Positions 35,397-44,880 of a DNA stretch of 64,000 bases are shown here, piece by piece. The stretch spans positions 21,963 to 85,962 of the forward strand of contig JAFGQR010000163.1 of the NCBI GenBank assembly GCA_016935555.1, written 5' to 3'. The notes under the pieces were generated by a model that ran no database searches, had not been told where the DNA came from, and saw nothing but the letters and a program-made list of their open reading frames with translations. A program made the position numbers and the translations under genes. This stretch comes from Verrucomicrobiota bacterium (GTDB lineage: Bacteria > Verrucomicrobiota > Verrucomicrobiia > Limisphaerales > JAFGQR01). Positions within the stretch are counted from its first letter, which is position 1, and each line of letters starts with the position of its first letter.

Positions 35397-36070
35397 TGCG
35401 TTCCGGGCGCGCTCCACAACGGGGGGCATGCCCTGCGGCGGCCGGCGGTTTAGCCCAAGTTCGTCAGTGGTGGAAGGAATTTCGGTTTTTTGACCAGGGG
35501 GCTAATCGGTTTTGCTGGGGATTTTGCATTTGGATCCCTCAAAACGGCCTGTAGTGGAGAACAGCCCTTTGAGCGGCGTTGTAAGAGTGCGGTATTCTGG
35601 CGGGCATGTTCCTGCGGCGAAATCGTCGGACGGTTAATGGCGAGTGCTATGCTGGGCAAACCAATGGGGTCAGCCCTCGAAATAATACTTGACAACTGGC
35701 ACCGACTACACGAACTCCCGGCGCGCCGACCCTGAGAGGTCGCGAGTTTGCGGAGGATTCACCGACCCATGTGCAGAGGTGATGTCTGTCCTGGCCTTTT
35801 CCTGCACAAAAACGGGAGGCAGAACAATCGAGGGCAAAAACATCGAAGCCATTGAGCCCGCTGGTTTCACGGGGCGCAGCCAATGCCACCGACACCGGCC
35901 TGCAGGCGCCCAAAACTGCGGTCGGAGAACTCCTGGGGCACAAAGCCTAGGGGCACAAGGCGCGGTTGGGGTTCGCAAGTCTGCCATAGGGGCGGCGGCA
36001 GGGGCGGCGTTTTTTCTGGCCAAGGGCGGCGGTTTTGCCTATGTCCAGTCGCATTTAAGGGTGTGATGGT

Positions 36071-37423
36071 GTGAACATTGTCATTGTAGGTTTGGGCGAA
36101 GTCGGGCGGCACCTGGCCGAAACGCTGGCGCAGCAGCAGCACAGCCTGAGTATTCTCGAGTCGTGCGAGCCGCTGGCGCACGAATTGGACGAGCAGCTGG
36201 ATGCGCGCGTGATCTGGGGCAACGGGTCGTCGGTGGCGGCATTGGCGGAGGTGAACGTGCCCGAGGCGGAGGTGTTCCTGGCCCTGTCCGGGGACGACAA
36301 CGCGAACCTGGTGGCGGCGTCCCTGGCGAAGGCGCTGGGGGCGCAGCGAACGATTGCGCGGGTGCACGCGCGGGTGCAGCGGGAGGAGTGGCTGTTTGAT
36401 CTGCGGAGCCACTTTCACATCGACCATTTGTTCAGCACGCAGCGTCTGGCGGCGGTGGAGCTGGCGAAGTATGTGCGCAACCCCGAAGGTCTGCTGGTCG
36501 AGGAGATCGCCCGCGGCCGCATCGAGGTGCAGCAGATTCTGCTGGCGGCGGACCGTCCGGTGATTGGCAAGCCGTTGCGGGAACTGGGGCTGCCGGCGCG
36601 GGTGAGGATCGGATCGATCCAGCGCGACGGCCGCCTGTTCATCCCCACCGCCGCGGACACGCTGGCCGCCGGAGACCTCATCACCGTGTTCGGCGCGCCG
36701 GCGAAACTCACCGAGGTGCTCCCCCAGTTCCGCGCCGACGCGCTCCCGGAGAGCGAGATCAGCGTGGTGATCTTCGGCGGGGGCGAATACGGGTTCTCGC
36801 TGGCGCAGATGCTTGAAGGCCACCGCTACCGGGTGCGGATCATCGAGCGGGACGAGCGGGTGTGCCGGCAGCTCTCGGGGCTGCTGAACCGCACGGTGGT
36901 GATCCAGGGCAACGCCACTTCCATCCAGCAGCTCAAGGAGGAACAGGTCGGCGACGCGGATTTTTTCATCGCGGCGAGCGACGACGACGAGGACAACGTG
37001 ATGACGTGTTTGCAGGCGAAAAACCTCGGCACGAAGTATTGCCTGACCCTCGTGCACCGGCGCGATTACGCGGACGTGATTTCCCGGAACAGCCAGCAGC
37101 TGCAAATCCACGCCGCCGTCAGCCCTCGCCAGGCCACGAACCGGGACCTGATGCGCTACATCACCCACGACCGCGTCACCAGCGTTCTGCCGCTCGCCGG
37201 AGGCGCCGAGGTGCTGGAAGCGGTCCTGCCGGCGCAGTGCGCCCTGACAGGCCGGGCGGTGGGCGCCATCCAATGGCCGGAGGGCAGCGTGCTGGTGGCG
37301 CTGTTGCACGGCTCGGAAGCGCTCGTGCCCCGCGCAGAGGACGTCATGCAGGCGGGCGACGTGGTCTACGCCCTGGTGGCGTCGCAGGCCAAGTCGGCTT
37401 TTGTGCGGCTGCTGAAATCCTGA
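36071..37423 (+). CDS. trkA: Trk potassium uptake regulator TrkA
   Basis: 450 aa with the duplicated layout RCK_N-RCK_C-RCK_N-RCK_C. The first NAD(H)-binding motif is GLGEVG (residues 7-12); the second is GGGEYG near residue 236. Each is followed by an acidic residue at the end of the second strand (ILES, IIERDE). TrkA is the cytosolic ring that gates the TrkH channel in response to nucleotides. Start is GTG; the ATG five bases earlier runs directly into a stop, and an AAGGG sits upstream. It lies 9 bp before trkH. Confidence 0.95.
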   Translation: MNIVIVGLGEVGRHLAETLAQQQHSLSILESCEPLAHELDEQLDARVIWGNGSSVAALAEVNVPEAEVFLALSGDDNANLVAASLAKALGAQRTIARVHARVQREEWLFDLRSHFHIDHLFSTQRLAAVELAKYVRNPEGLLVEEIARGRIEVQQILLAADRPVIGKPLRELGLPARVRIGSIQRDGRLFIPTAADTLAAGDLITVFGAPAKLTEVLPQFRADALPESEISVVIFGGGEYGFSLAQMLEGHRYRVRIIERDERVCRQLSGLLNRTVVIQGNATSIQQLKEEQVGDADFFIAASDDDEDNVMTCLQAKNLGTKYCLTLVHRRDYADVISRNSQQLQIHAAVSPRQATNRDLMRYITHDRVTSVLPLAGGAEVLEAVLPAQCALTGRAVGAIQWPEGSVLVALLHGSEALVPRAEDVMQAGDVVYALVASQAKSAFVRLLKS

Positions 37424-37432
37424 GCGGCGCGC

Positions 37433-38905
37433 ATGAATTACCGGCTGTTGAGCAAGTTGCTGGGGCTGCTGCTGCTGCTGCTGGGCAGCGCGATGCTGCT
37501 GTGCCTGGCCTACGCCTGGTGGGACCAGGAATGGCAGGACGGCCTCGACGCCGTCGAGGGCTTCATCGCGTCCGTCGCCGCCGTGACGGTGGCCGGGGCG
37601 ATCCTCCTGAGGCTGGGACGCGGCTCCGGGCGCGAGATCCTGCGGAAGGAGGGCATTGCGGTGGTGGGGGTGGGCTGGCTGATGTGCGCCACGTTTGGCG
37701 CGCTGCCCTACCTGCTGTGTCCGCCCGGCCTCAACCCGGTGGAGGCCTTCTTCGAGTCCATGTCCGGCTTCACCACCACCGGGTCGACCGTCATCGTCGA
37801 CCTCCGGCAGTGTCCTCCCAGCCTGCTGCTGTGGCGCGCGCTGACGCAATGGCTGGGCGGGTTGGGCATCCTGGTGCTGTTCGTGGCGCTGCTCTCGACG
37901 CTCGGCGTGGGCAGCAAAGCGTTGTTTCACCACGAGTCCTCCGCCAAGACCGGCGGTGGCGTCCAGGCCCGAATCCAGGACGTGGCGATGCGGCTTTGGG
38001 AGATTTATCTGGGGCTTTCGGTCGCCTGTTTCGCGGGGCTCATGGCGCTGGGCATGAACGTGTTCGACGCCCTGTGCCACAGCATGACCGCCCTCTCCAC
38101 CGGCGGCTTCAGCACCCGCAACGAAAGCATCGCCGCTTTCGGCAGCACGAGCATCGAGCTGTGGCTGACGCTGTTCATGCTGCTGGGCGGATGGAATTTC
38201 ATGCTCTACGCCTGGCTGCTGCGCGGACGCTGGGCCCGTTGGGTCGCCGAGGAGGAAGGCAAGGTCTATCTCGCCGTGCTGCTTGGCGTGACGGCCTTCG
38301 TCGCCGCCAACCTCGTCCTGGTCAAAGGCGGCTACTCCTGGAGCGCCGGCTTTCGACACGCCTCCTTCCAGGTCGTGTCCCTCATGACCACCACCGGATT
38401 CGGCACCGCCGACTTTGACCAGTGGCCGCCCCTGTCGCGGCTGCTCCTGTTGCTCATCATGGCCGTCGGCGGCTGCGCCGGGTCCACCGCGGGCGGCATC
38501 AAGCTCGCCCGCTGGATCCTGTTCCTTAAAATCATCCGCCACGAAATCGTCCGCGCCTTCCGCCCCAACCAGGTCTTTTCTCTGCGCCTCAACGGCAACC
38601 CGGCCGACGACGTGATGAAGGTGCAAACCGTGTTCTTCGTCGCGCTGGCGGGGGTGACCGTGTGCGCCGGCACGGTGTTGGTCAGCCTCATGGAACCCGC
38701 GCTGGGAATGGACAGCGGATTGTCGGCCGTCATGGCCACGCTGTTCAATGTCGGCCCCGGCCTGGGCGCGGTGGGCCCCGCCAGCAACTTCGCCGGCTTG
38801 CACCCGGGCACTCTCCTGCTGCTGAGCCTTTTCATGCTCCTGGGCCGCCTCGAGTTCTTCGCCGTCCTCGTCCTCTTCATGCCGTCCCTCTGGCGAAAAT
38901 ACTGA
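37433..38905 (+). CDS. trkH: Trk potassium uptake channel subunit TrkH
   Basis: 490 aa polytopic membrane protein. The four pore-loop selectivity segments of the SKT family are visible: SMSGFTTTGSTV, SMTALSTGGFST, SLMTTTGFGTAD and LFNVGPGLGAVG. Each pore loop supplies a glycine to the K+ filter. The N-terminus is two hydrophobic hairpins (LLSKLLGLLLLLLGSAML). Together with TrkA it forms the K+ uptake system. The stop overlaps the next ATG (TGATG). Confidence 0.95.
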   Translation: MNYRLLSKLLGLLLLLLGSAMLLCLAYAWWDQEWQDGLDAVEGFIASVAAVTVAGAILLRLGRGSGREILRKEGIAVVGVGWLMCATFGALPYLLCPPGLNPVEAFFESMSGFTTTGSTVIVDLRQCPPSLLLWRALTQWLGGLGILVLFVALLSTLGVGSKALFHHESSAKTGGGVQARIQDVAMRLWEIYLGLSVACFAGLMALGMNVFDALCHSMTALSTGGFSTRNESIAAFGSTSIELWLTLFMLLGGWNFMLYAWLLRGRWARWVAEEEGKVYLAVLLGVTAFVAANLVLVKGGYSWSAGFRHASFQVVSLMTTTGFGTADFDQWPPLSRLLLLLIMAVGGCAGSTAGGIKLARWILFLKIIRHEIVRAFRPNQVFSLRLNGNPADDVMKVQTVFFVALAGVTVCAGTVLVSLMEPALGMDSGLSAVMATLFNVGPGLGAVGPASNFAGLHPGTLLLLSLFMLLGRLEFFAVLVLFMPSLWRKY

Positions 38906-41202
38906 TGCCGTCATCCCGTCTCATGGCCGCCCTGGCGCTGACCACCAGCCTCGGGCTCGCACCGCCGCCGCGCCCGGCAGGCCCCAACGAGCCGGCCACA
39001 CCCGCGTCGATCGCGTCCCGAGCCGATGCCCTCGCCCACATGCGCCGGCTGTTCCCGCCGAGCGAACCCTGGGAACAGTGGCTGCGCCAGTCGCGCGAAC
39101 TGCCGCCCGATTTCAACCTGCTGCCCAGCACCCCGTTTCTGCCGGACCCGCTGCGCTTTGCGGACGGCGGGGAGGCCAGGAAGGAGGAGTGGCCCAGGCG
39201 CCGGCGGGAACTGCTTGTGCTGATCCAACATTACCTCACCGGAGTGGCCCCTCCGTCGCCAGCCAACGGGCGCCCTTCAACCCTCCAGTCGCGCGAGGAA
39301 CCCGGGGCGTTCATCGACGAGGTGACATGGGCGTTCGGACCCGGGCACGCGGCGCGGCTCCGCTTCGAGCTAATCCTTCCCAAGGCGCCCGGACCGTTCC
39401 CGGTGTTTCTCACCCCGAGCAATCACCGCGCCTGGGCGCTCGTGGCGGTCAGCCGCGGCTATTTGGCATGCGTCTACGCGGCGGCCGAGCCCCGGGATGA
39501 TACGGCGGCATGGACGAACGTCTGGCCGAAAGCGGACTGGACGACGCTGCGGCGGCACGCATGGGCGGCGTCCCGCGGTGTGGACTACGTGTCGAAGCTG
39601 CCCGTGGCGAACACCAACCAGATGGCGTTGGCAGGACACGGGCGGGACGGCGCCGCGGCGCTGGTCGCGGCAGCAACGGACCCGCGCATCGGCGCCGTGA
39701 TCGCGAGCAGCTCCGGCGCCGGGGGCGCCTGCCCCTGGAGACTGTTTTCCGAAGCCCGCTTCGGCGAAGGCATCGAAGCCGTCACCCGCGCCTTTCCAGG
39801 CTGGCTGCATCCGCGATTGCGCTTCTTCGCCGGACGCGAATCGAAGCTTCCGTTCGACCAGTCCGGGCTCGTCGCGTGCATCGCGCCCCGGCCCTGTCTG
39901 ATCTGTTCGGCGGTGAACGACGGGAAGGAGAGCCTTTGGGCGATCGAACACAGTCACCGCTCCGCCCGCCGCGCCTACGCGCTGCTGGGCAAGCCCGGCC
40001 AGCTCTATCTTCGCTACCGCCCCGGCGGCCATGAGACGTCGTCCGAAGACATCGAAGGCTGCCTGGACTGGCTGGACGCCGTGTTCGGCCGGGCGCCGTT
40101 TACGTTTCCGGATGTGACCACGTTTCCGACGTATGACCTTTGGGAGAAGACAAGTCGCGACAAGGTGGATCCCATGGCGTTTCGGACCAACGAGCCGGCC
40201 GCCCTCCTCGAAACCACCAACCGCACCCGCATCACCACCCCGCTCCAGTGGATGCAACACCGTCACGACATCCGCCAACGCCTCCTGTGGAGCCTGGGCG
40301 AGGCGCCGCCCTTCGCCGAAAGCAGCGCCGGCTTTTGCGACGACGAACCAGCCCCTCGGGCCCTGTTGCTGGGCCGCCACCACGTGCCGCCGGGCCTTGC
40401 CAAACGCAGCCTCCATTTCGGCAACGCGCTCGCCGGCGACCTCTACTTCCCCACCCGTGCCGACACCTCCGGCCGCCGCCTCCCGGCCGTCATCTGGCTG
40501 CACCCGGTCCCGGTCGCCACAGGCTACGTGCCCGGGTGCCGGGACGGCGAGCCGCCGCACCTGGCCCTGGCGCGGCGGGGCCTGGCCGTGCTGGCCTTCG
40601 ACCAGATCGGCAGCGGCGCGCGCGTCGAGGAGATACGGCATTTTTATTTTCGCTACCCGCGGTGGTCCCTGCTGGGGAAGATGGTGGAAGACGTGCTGGC
40701 GGGGGCCGAAGCGTTGCGCAAGCTGCCTTTCATCGATGCCGGGAAGATCGGCCTGCTGGGCTACGCCACCGGGGGAATGGTCGCACTGCACGCGGGCGCC
40801 CTCGACGACCGGATCGCCGCAGTGGTGTCGGTGGCCGGGATCACCCCCATGCGCCTGGACACCGCGGCCAAAGGCACCGGCGGCATCGCCCGGGTGTCGC
40901 GCTGGCTGCCGCTGCAACCCCGCCTCGGCGCCTTCGTCACCCATGAAACCCGCATCCCCTACGACTACCACGAGGTGCTCGCCATGATCGCCCCCCGCCC
41001 CGTGTGGCTGTTCGCGCCGCGCCTTGACGCTTGCGCGACGCCGGCCGACGTGCAGGCATGCGTCGACGAAGCCCGGAGCGTGTTTGCGCTGCTCAAGGCC
41101 AAGGCCCACCTGCGCCTGGATGTCCTGGACGATTACAACCGTTTCCCGCCGGAGACCCAACAGGTCGTGTGCGATGCGCTGGCGGCGTTGCTCCGCCGCT
41201 AG
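38905..41202 (+). CDS. secreted two-domain alpha/beta-hydrolase lacking both nucleophile serines
   Basis: I start at the ATG at 38905, overlapping the trkH stop by one base; the track ORF start at 38662 lies inside trkH. 765 aa with a probable signal peptide (LMAALALTTSLGLAPPPRPA). Domain 1 (to about residue 400) resembles glucuronoyl esterase/CE15-like hydrolases (WLHPRLRFFAGRESKLPFDQ; RPGGHETS), but the nucleophile elbow reads GHGRDG instead of G-x-S-x-G. Domain 2 (about 500-765) resembles dienelactone-hydrolase/acetyl-xylan-esterase-like folds (IGLLGYATGGMVALHAGALD; IPYDYHEVLAMIAPRPVWLF), and its elbow reads GYATGG. Both lack Ser, so serine-esterase catalysis is doubtful. It may be a binding protein, use other residues, or be a natural variant of its family. 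Coupling to trkH has no obvious functional logic. Confidence 0.8.
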   Translation: MPSSRLMAALALTTSLGLAPPPRPAGPNEPATPASIASRADALAHMRRLFPPSEPWEQWLRQSRELPPDFNLLPSTPFLPDPLRFADGGEARKEEWPRRRRELLVLIQHYLTGVAPPSPANGRPSTLQSREEPGAFIDEVTWAFGPGHAARLRFELILPKAPGPFPVFLTPSNHRAWALVAVSRGYLACVYAAAEPRDDTAAWTNVWPKADWTTLRRHAWAASRGVDYVSKLPVANTNQMALAGHGRDGAAALVAAATDPRIGAVIASSSGAGGACPWRLFSEARFGEGIEAVTRAFPGWLHPRLRFFAGRESKLPFDQSGLVACIAPRPCLICSAVNDGKESLWAIEHSHRSARRAYALLGKPGQLYLRYRPGGHETSSEDIEGCLDWLDAVFGRAPFTFPDVTTFPTYDLWEKTSRDKVDPMAFRTNEPAALLETTNRTRITTPLQWMQHRHDIRQRLLWSLGEAPPFAESSAGFCDDEPAPRALLLGRHHVPPGLAKRSLHFGNALAGDLYFPTRADTSGRRLPAVIWLHPVPVATGYVPGCRDGEPPHLALARRGLAVLAFDQIGSGARVEEIRHFYFRYPRWSLLGKMVEDVLAGAEALRKLPFIDAGKIGLLGYATGGMVALHAGALDDRIAAVVSVAGITPMRLDTAAKGTGGIARVSRWLPLQPRLGAFVTHETRIPYDYHEVLAMIAPRPVWLFAPRLDACATPADVQACVDEARSVFALLKAKAHLRLDVLDDYNRFPPETQQVVCDALAALLRR

Positions 41203-41253
41203 CGAGCCCCCATCTCCGCCGCGGCGGCGGAGCTTCCCTGGGTGAGAAACTGC

Positions 41254-41475
41254 GACGAACATCGAACGCCGAACGTCGAACATCCAACATCGAATGGCGA
41301 AGCCAATGGGCAACCAATGGATTGTGCCGTGTCGCGTCTGGCGTTGAGCGTTGAGCGTTGAGCGTTGGGCGTTGAGCGTTGGGGGTTCGGTGTTCCTCCG
41401 CCCCCATCTCCGATCTCCGCCATTCAGCATTCGGTGTTCGGCGTTCAGCGTTCGGTGTTCAACACTCGGAATTCC
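41254..41475. repeat. heptad-periodic repeat element with inverted arms
   Basis: Three blocks with strict 7-bp periodicity: 41254-41296 (gaacatc gaacgcc), 41333-41396 (gcgttga gcgttga) and 41421-41475 (cattcgg tgttcgg). The reverse complement of block 3 lines up heptad by heptad with block 1 over about 40 nt, with mostly C/T differences, so an RNA stem rich in G-U pairs is possible. It fills the gap between two convergent genes. There are no spacers, so it is not a CRISPR array. Confidence 0.75.
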
Positions 41476-41546
41476 ATGGCTCTGATCATCAGCCACTTAA
41501 CCCTCGAGTTTCTGGAGAGGGTCAAGACCTCCAGCCGCCTCTGAAA

Positions 41547-42905
41547 TCAGGCGCCGGGCAGGCGGTAGGGCGCGCGGTAGGCGGTGTCGAGCAGGCGGTT
41601 GGCCTGGGGATGGTTGGTGAACCGCTCGGCCCGGGCATCCCACTCAAGCAGGGCGCGGGTCTGGTGGGCGATATTGGCGAGGAGCGTGGCCGACGTGCTG
41701 CGGTGGCCGGTTTCAATGTCGCAGTGGCAGGCGGCGCGGCTCTTGACGCAGTCCAGGAAGTTCCGGGCGTGGAAGGTGGTGTCGCCTTCGCCCTGGCTGC
41801 CGAAGGTGGCGGCTTCGATCATGGGCTTGGCGCCCTTGCGGTATTGGGCGTCCGTCTTGCGAGTGAGTGGGGAGCGGGCGGGGAACTCGTTGGGGGTGAT
41901 GGCGTCGGGGAGGACTTCGGCGCGGTTGCCGAAGAGGCAGAGGGTGCCCCGGGTGCCGCGCAGTTCGACCTGGCAGCCGGGAAGGCCGGCGGGGGCGGCG
42001 GTGGCGTTGAACTGGGAGAAGGTCACGAGGGTGCCGCCGGGGTATTGCCACAACACCTCGAGGGTGTCGGGGATTTCACGGTTGTCCTGCATGCCCGCGA
42101 ACCGGCCGCCGAGAGCGGTGACGGCCAGGGGCGCGTCCTGGCCGAGAGCCCAGTGGATGAAGTCGAGGTAATGGACGCCGAAGTTGGTGACCTGGCCGCC
42201 GCTGTAGTCGTAGAACCATCGGAACCGATAGAAGGTCCGGTTCTTGTTGTAAGGCTTGGCCGGCGCCGGCCCCTGCCACGCCTCCCAATCCACGTCCGAC
42301 GGCGGCTCCGTGTCGGCAGGGTTCCCAATGCCCTTGGGCCACTCGTTCTGGACATGAAACGCGCGCGCGACGGTGACCTTGCCCAGGCCGCCGCGCCGGA
42401 CGAATTCGGCGGCCTGGCGGCAGAAGGGCAGTGAGCGCCGGTGGATGCCCACCTGGCAGACGCGCTGGTGGCGGCGCACGGCTTCGACCATGCGGCGTCC
42501 TTCGGCCACGCGCAGGGACAGGGGTTTTTCGACGTAAACATCCTTGCCGGCACGGGTGGCTTCGATCGTTTGAAGCGCATGCCATTGGTCCGGCGTGCTG
42601 ATCACCACCGCGTCCACATCCGGCAGCTCGAGCAGCTTGCGGTAGTCCTTGAACTGCCTCGGGCGCGTGCCCGCCTTCGCCGCCGCAAAATCCAGGTAGG
42701 GCTGGTAAAGGTCGCACACGGCCACCACCTGGGCGTCGGGCTGGGCCAGAAAGGCGTCGAGCACCTGGTCGCCGCGGTTGCCCAGGCCGATGAAACCAAG
42801 GCGGACGCGTTCGTTGGCGCCCGCCGCGCGGGCTGCGCCAAGCGCGGTCGTGGCGCCGGCAAGAACAACGGTGCGTGCGAAATCTCTGCGGGTCCAGGTG
42901 TTCAT
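41547..42905 (-). CDS. Tat-exported Gfo/Idh/MocA family oxidoreductase
   Basis: The track ORF extends upstream to 43217 inside pheA; the ATG at 42905 gives 452 aa and a Tat signal ([20 protein letters not shown]). The Rossmann motif GFIGLGNRG, the TPDQWHA segment and the EKPLS motif identify an NAD(P)-dependent sugar or inositol-type dehydrogenase. The C-terminal domain shows [17 protein letters not shown]. Secreted members with Tat signals are abundant in Verrucomicrobia and Planctomycetes and usually act on sugars; the substrate here is unknown. It is the last gene of the scpA-scpB-pheA run, 29 bp after pheA, and is convergent with the hydrolase gene. Confidence 0.92.
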   Translation of the reverse strand: MNTWTRRDFARTVVLAGATTALGAARAAGANERVRLGFIGLGNRGDQVLDAFLAQPDAQVVAVCDLYQPYLDFAAAKAGTRPRQFKDYRKLLELPDVDAVVISTPDQWHALQTIEATRAGKDVYVEKPLSLRVAEGRRMVEAVRRHQRVCQVGIHRRSLPFCRQAAEFVRRGGLGKVTVARAFHVQNEWPKGIGNPADTEPPSDVDWEAWQGPAPAKPYNKNRTFYRFRWFYDYSGGQVTNFGVHYLDFIHWALGQDAPLAVTALGGRFAGMQDNREIPDTLEVLWQYPGGTLVTFSQFNATAAPAGLPGCQVELRGTRGTLCLFGNRAEVLPDAITPNEFPARSPLTRKTDAQYRKGAKPMIEAATFGSQGEGDTTFHARNFLDCVKSRAACHCDIETGHRSTSATLLANIAHQTRALLEWDARAERFTNHPQANRLLDTAYRAPYRLPGA

Positions 42906-42934
42906 GGGCAACGGGGATGGGATGGAGGCCGGGG

Positions 42935-44008
42935 TCAGGTGAGTTCGCTGATGGGGTAGGAGCCGAGGACTTTCACGAAGACACAATGCTGCTGCAGCAT
43001 GGCGATGGCCTTGGCGACGGGACGATCGAGATAATGCCCCTCGCAGTCCACGAAAAAATAGTACTCCCACGCTTTGCGCTTGCTCGGGCGCGACTCGATC
43101 TTGGTCATGTTGACGCCGTGCTTGCGGAAGGCTTCGAGCGCGCTGTAAAGGGCGCCCACACGGTGGGCGACGCAGAACATCAGGCTGGTGCGATCGTAGC
43201 CGGTCGGCGGGCTGCACGTGCGGCCCAGGACCAGGAAACGGGTGGCGTTGGCCGCGTTGTCCTGGATGTCGTGTTCGAGCACGGGCAGGTTGTATTTCTC
43301 GGCGGCGAGCAGCCCGGCGATGGCGCCGGCGGAGGGATCGGCGGCGGCCAGTTCGGCCGAGCGGGCGTTGGAGGAGGTTTCGACGATTTCAGCGGCGGGG
43401 AAGTTGCGCTGGAGCCAGTTTCGGCACTGGGCCATGGTTTGCGGGTGCAGGTAGAGCTTGCGGATGCGGTGGCGGGGCACGCGGCTCAACAGACAATGCT
43501 GAATGGGCAGGACCATTTGCGCCACGATTCTCAGGTCGCTGTCGGCAAACATGTCCAGCGTGTGGGTGACAATTCCCTCGGTCGAATTCTCCACGGGCAC
43601 CACGCCGAAATCGGCGGTCCTTTTCGAAACCTCGTTGAAGACGTCGGTGATGGTCTTGAGGGGCAGGTAGCGCAGGCTGTTGCCGAAACGTTGCAGGGCG
43701 GCTTCGTGGGTGAAGGTCGCCTCCGGCCCCAGGTAGGCGATCCTCATGGATTTCTCGGCCGACAGCGCGCTGGACATGATTTCGCGATAAATGGCCCGGA
43801 GCGACTCGTTCGAGATGGGGCCGCGGTTGCGCTTGCAGATGCTGTCCAGCACCGCGCACTCCCGGTGAGGCGCGTAATACTCCTGGCCCGCCTTGTGTTT
43901 GATGCGCCCGACCTCCAACACATGGCGCGTGCGTTCGTTGAGCAGCTTGATGATTTGGCTGTCCAGACGGTCAATGGTTCGCCGAAGGGCGGTCAGCTTC
44001 GCAGTCAT
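42935..44008 (-). CDS. pheA: chorismate mutase/prephenate dehydratase (P-protein)
   Basis: 357 aa. Residues 1-85 are an AroQ-type chorismate mutase ([20 protein letters not shown]). About 88-270 is the prephenate dehydratase domain ([46 protein letters not shown]). About 275-350 is the ACT domain that senses phenylalanine ([25 protein letters not shown]). It converts chorismate through prephenate to phenylpyruvate for phenylalanine synthesis. It starts 33 bp after scpB on the same strand and probably shares its transcript. Confidence 0.96.
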   Translation of the reverse strand: MTAKLTALRRTIDRLDSQIIKLLNERTRHVLEVGRIKHKAGQEYYAPHRECAVLDSICKRNRGPISNESLRAIYREIMSSALSAEKSMRIAYLGPEATFTHEAALQRFGNSLRYLPLKTITDVFNEVSKRTADFGVVPVENSTEGIVTHTLDMFADSDLRIVAQMVLPIQHCLLSRVPRHRIRKLYLHPQTMAQCRNWLQRNFPAAEIVETSSNARSAELAAADPSAGAIAGLLAAEKYNLPVLEHDIQDNAANATRFLVLGRTCSPPTGYDRTSLMFCVAHRVGALYSALEAFRKHGVNMTKIESRPSKRKAWEYYFFVDCEGHYLDRPVAKAIAMLQQHCVFVKVLGSYPISELT

Positions 44009-44041
44009 GCGGGCGTCAGGAATCAGGGTGGCGGCAACACG

Positions 44042-44878
44042 TCAATCAACACGAGGAGGCATCTCGGCCCCGGACGACGGCAGAACACCCCGCCGCGCAG
44101 CGTCCGGGGTTCCGGACTCAAGGCGCGACGAGTCGGCGGCGCCCGCCGCCTCGGGCCGCTGCGGGGCATCGGCGCCGGCGTCGGCCGGCAGGACGGTGTC
44201 GGGATGCCCGGACCCCGGAGACAGGGGGCGGAGCGCCTCGGCGAGCCGGAGCTGTTCGGGAGGTGCGGTGGCCAGGCCCGGGTCGACCGTGAGCAGAGCC
44301 TCCGGCTTGGTGACGGGAATCCGGCGCAGTTCGTCGGCCGCGGGCAGGTCCTCCAGGCTGGCCAGGCCGAAATGCTGCAGGAACAAGCCGGTCGTGCCGT
44401 ACGTCATGGGCCGTCCGGGAACCTCCGCGCGCCCAACATGCTCAATCAGCCCCCGCTCGAGCAGCGTTTGCAGAACGCCATCCACCGCCACGCCCCGGAC
44501 CTGTTCGATTTCAGACCGGGTGACGGGCTGGCGATAGGCGACGATGGCGAGGGTTTCAAGGGCCGGCTGGGAGAGGCGGGGCAGGCGCGCCTTGTGGCCG
44601 ACGAGGGCCTTGATCCAGGGGGCGTATTGGGGCTGGGTCACGAATTGCCAGGCGCCGGCGACGCAGGCAAGCCGGTAGCTGCGCTGCGCCTCGTCATGGT
44701 CCTGCCGCAACCGGATCAGGGCGGCTTCGATGGTTTCCAGGCCCGACTTTCTGAAGGACTTGACCTCCGGATCCTCGGAGTGCTCGACCGCCCCGGCAAG
44801 CAGTGCGCGCAACTCCTTCGGAGCCAGCGGCTGCTGGGCCGAAAACAAAAGGCTCTCCAAAATGAACTTCAGTTCCAT
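44042..44878 (-). CDS. scpB: segregation and condensation protein ScpB
   Basis: 278 aa. The paired winged-helix core of ScpB is visible (LKFILESLLFSAQQPL; LSQPALETLAIVAYRQPVTR; IEQVRGVAVDGVLQTLLERG; YGTTGLFLQHFGLASL). It dimerises and binds ScpA within the SMC condensin complex that organises the chromosome. About 90 C-terminal residues are an Ala/Pro-rich tail, unlikely to be folded. It starts 2 bp after the scpA stop. Confidence 0.95.
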   Translation of the reverse strand: MELKFILESLLFSAQQPLAPKELRALLAGAVEHSEDPEVKSFRKSGLETIEAALIRLRQDHDEAQRSYRLACVAGAWQFVTQPQYAPWIKALVGHKARLPRLSQPALETLAIVAYRQPVTRSEIEQVRGVAVDGVLQTLLERGLIEHVGRAEVPGRPMTYGTTGLFLQHFGLASLEDLPAADELRRIPVTKPEALLTVDPGLATAPPEQLRLAEALRPLSPGSGHPDTVLPADAGADAPQRPEAAGAADSSRLESGTPDAARRGVLPSSGAEMPPRVD

Positions 44879-44880
44879 GT

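Larger units (their letters stand above)
35285..36070. other. 786-bp intergenic stretch without a convincing gene
   Basis: ORFs here are short and lack family signals; composition is mixed, with an AT-richer centre. It holds the terminator candidate, a strong hairpin (35363-35396) and a G-rich tract before trkA (aggggcggcggcaggggcgg near 35989). The minus-strand reading around 35647-35695 (SSIISRADPIG) reminded me of debris seen near REP-type transposases, but I cannot support that from the sequence. Confidence 0.5.

Noticed and set aside
35647-35700. Remnant of a REP-associated transposase locus
   Set aside because: The short reading SSIISRADPIG felt familiar, but no transposase motif or terminal repeat is visible, so it is only mentioned as a possibility.
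35689-36066. 125-aa plus ORF upstream of trkA
   Set aside because: It starts at a TTG, has no ribosome site or recognisable domain, and ends in a Gly-rich low-complexity stretch; the antisense frame is equally open.
35867-38914. 1,015-aa antisense ORF over trkA and trkH
   Set aside because: His/Gln/Arg-rich shadow without family features; the plus-strand genes are unmistakable.
41254-41475. CRISPR-like array
   Set aside because: Units are 7 bp, contiguous and imperfect; no 25-35 bp repeats with unique spacers and no cas genes in the window.
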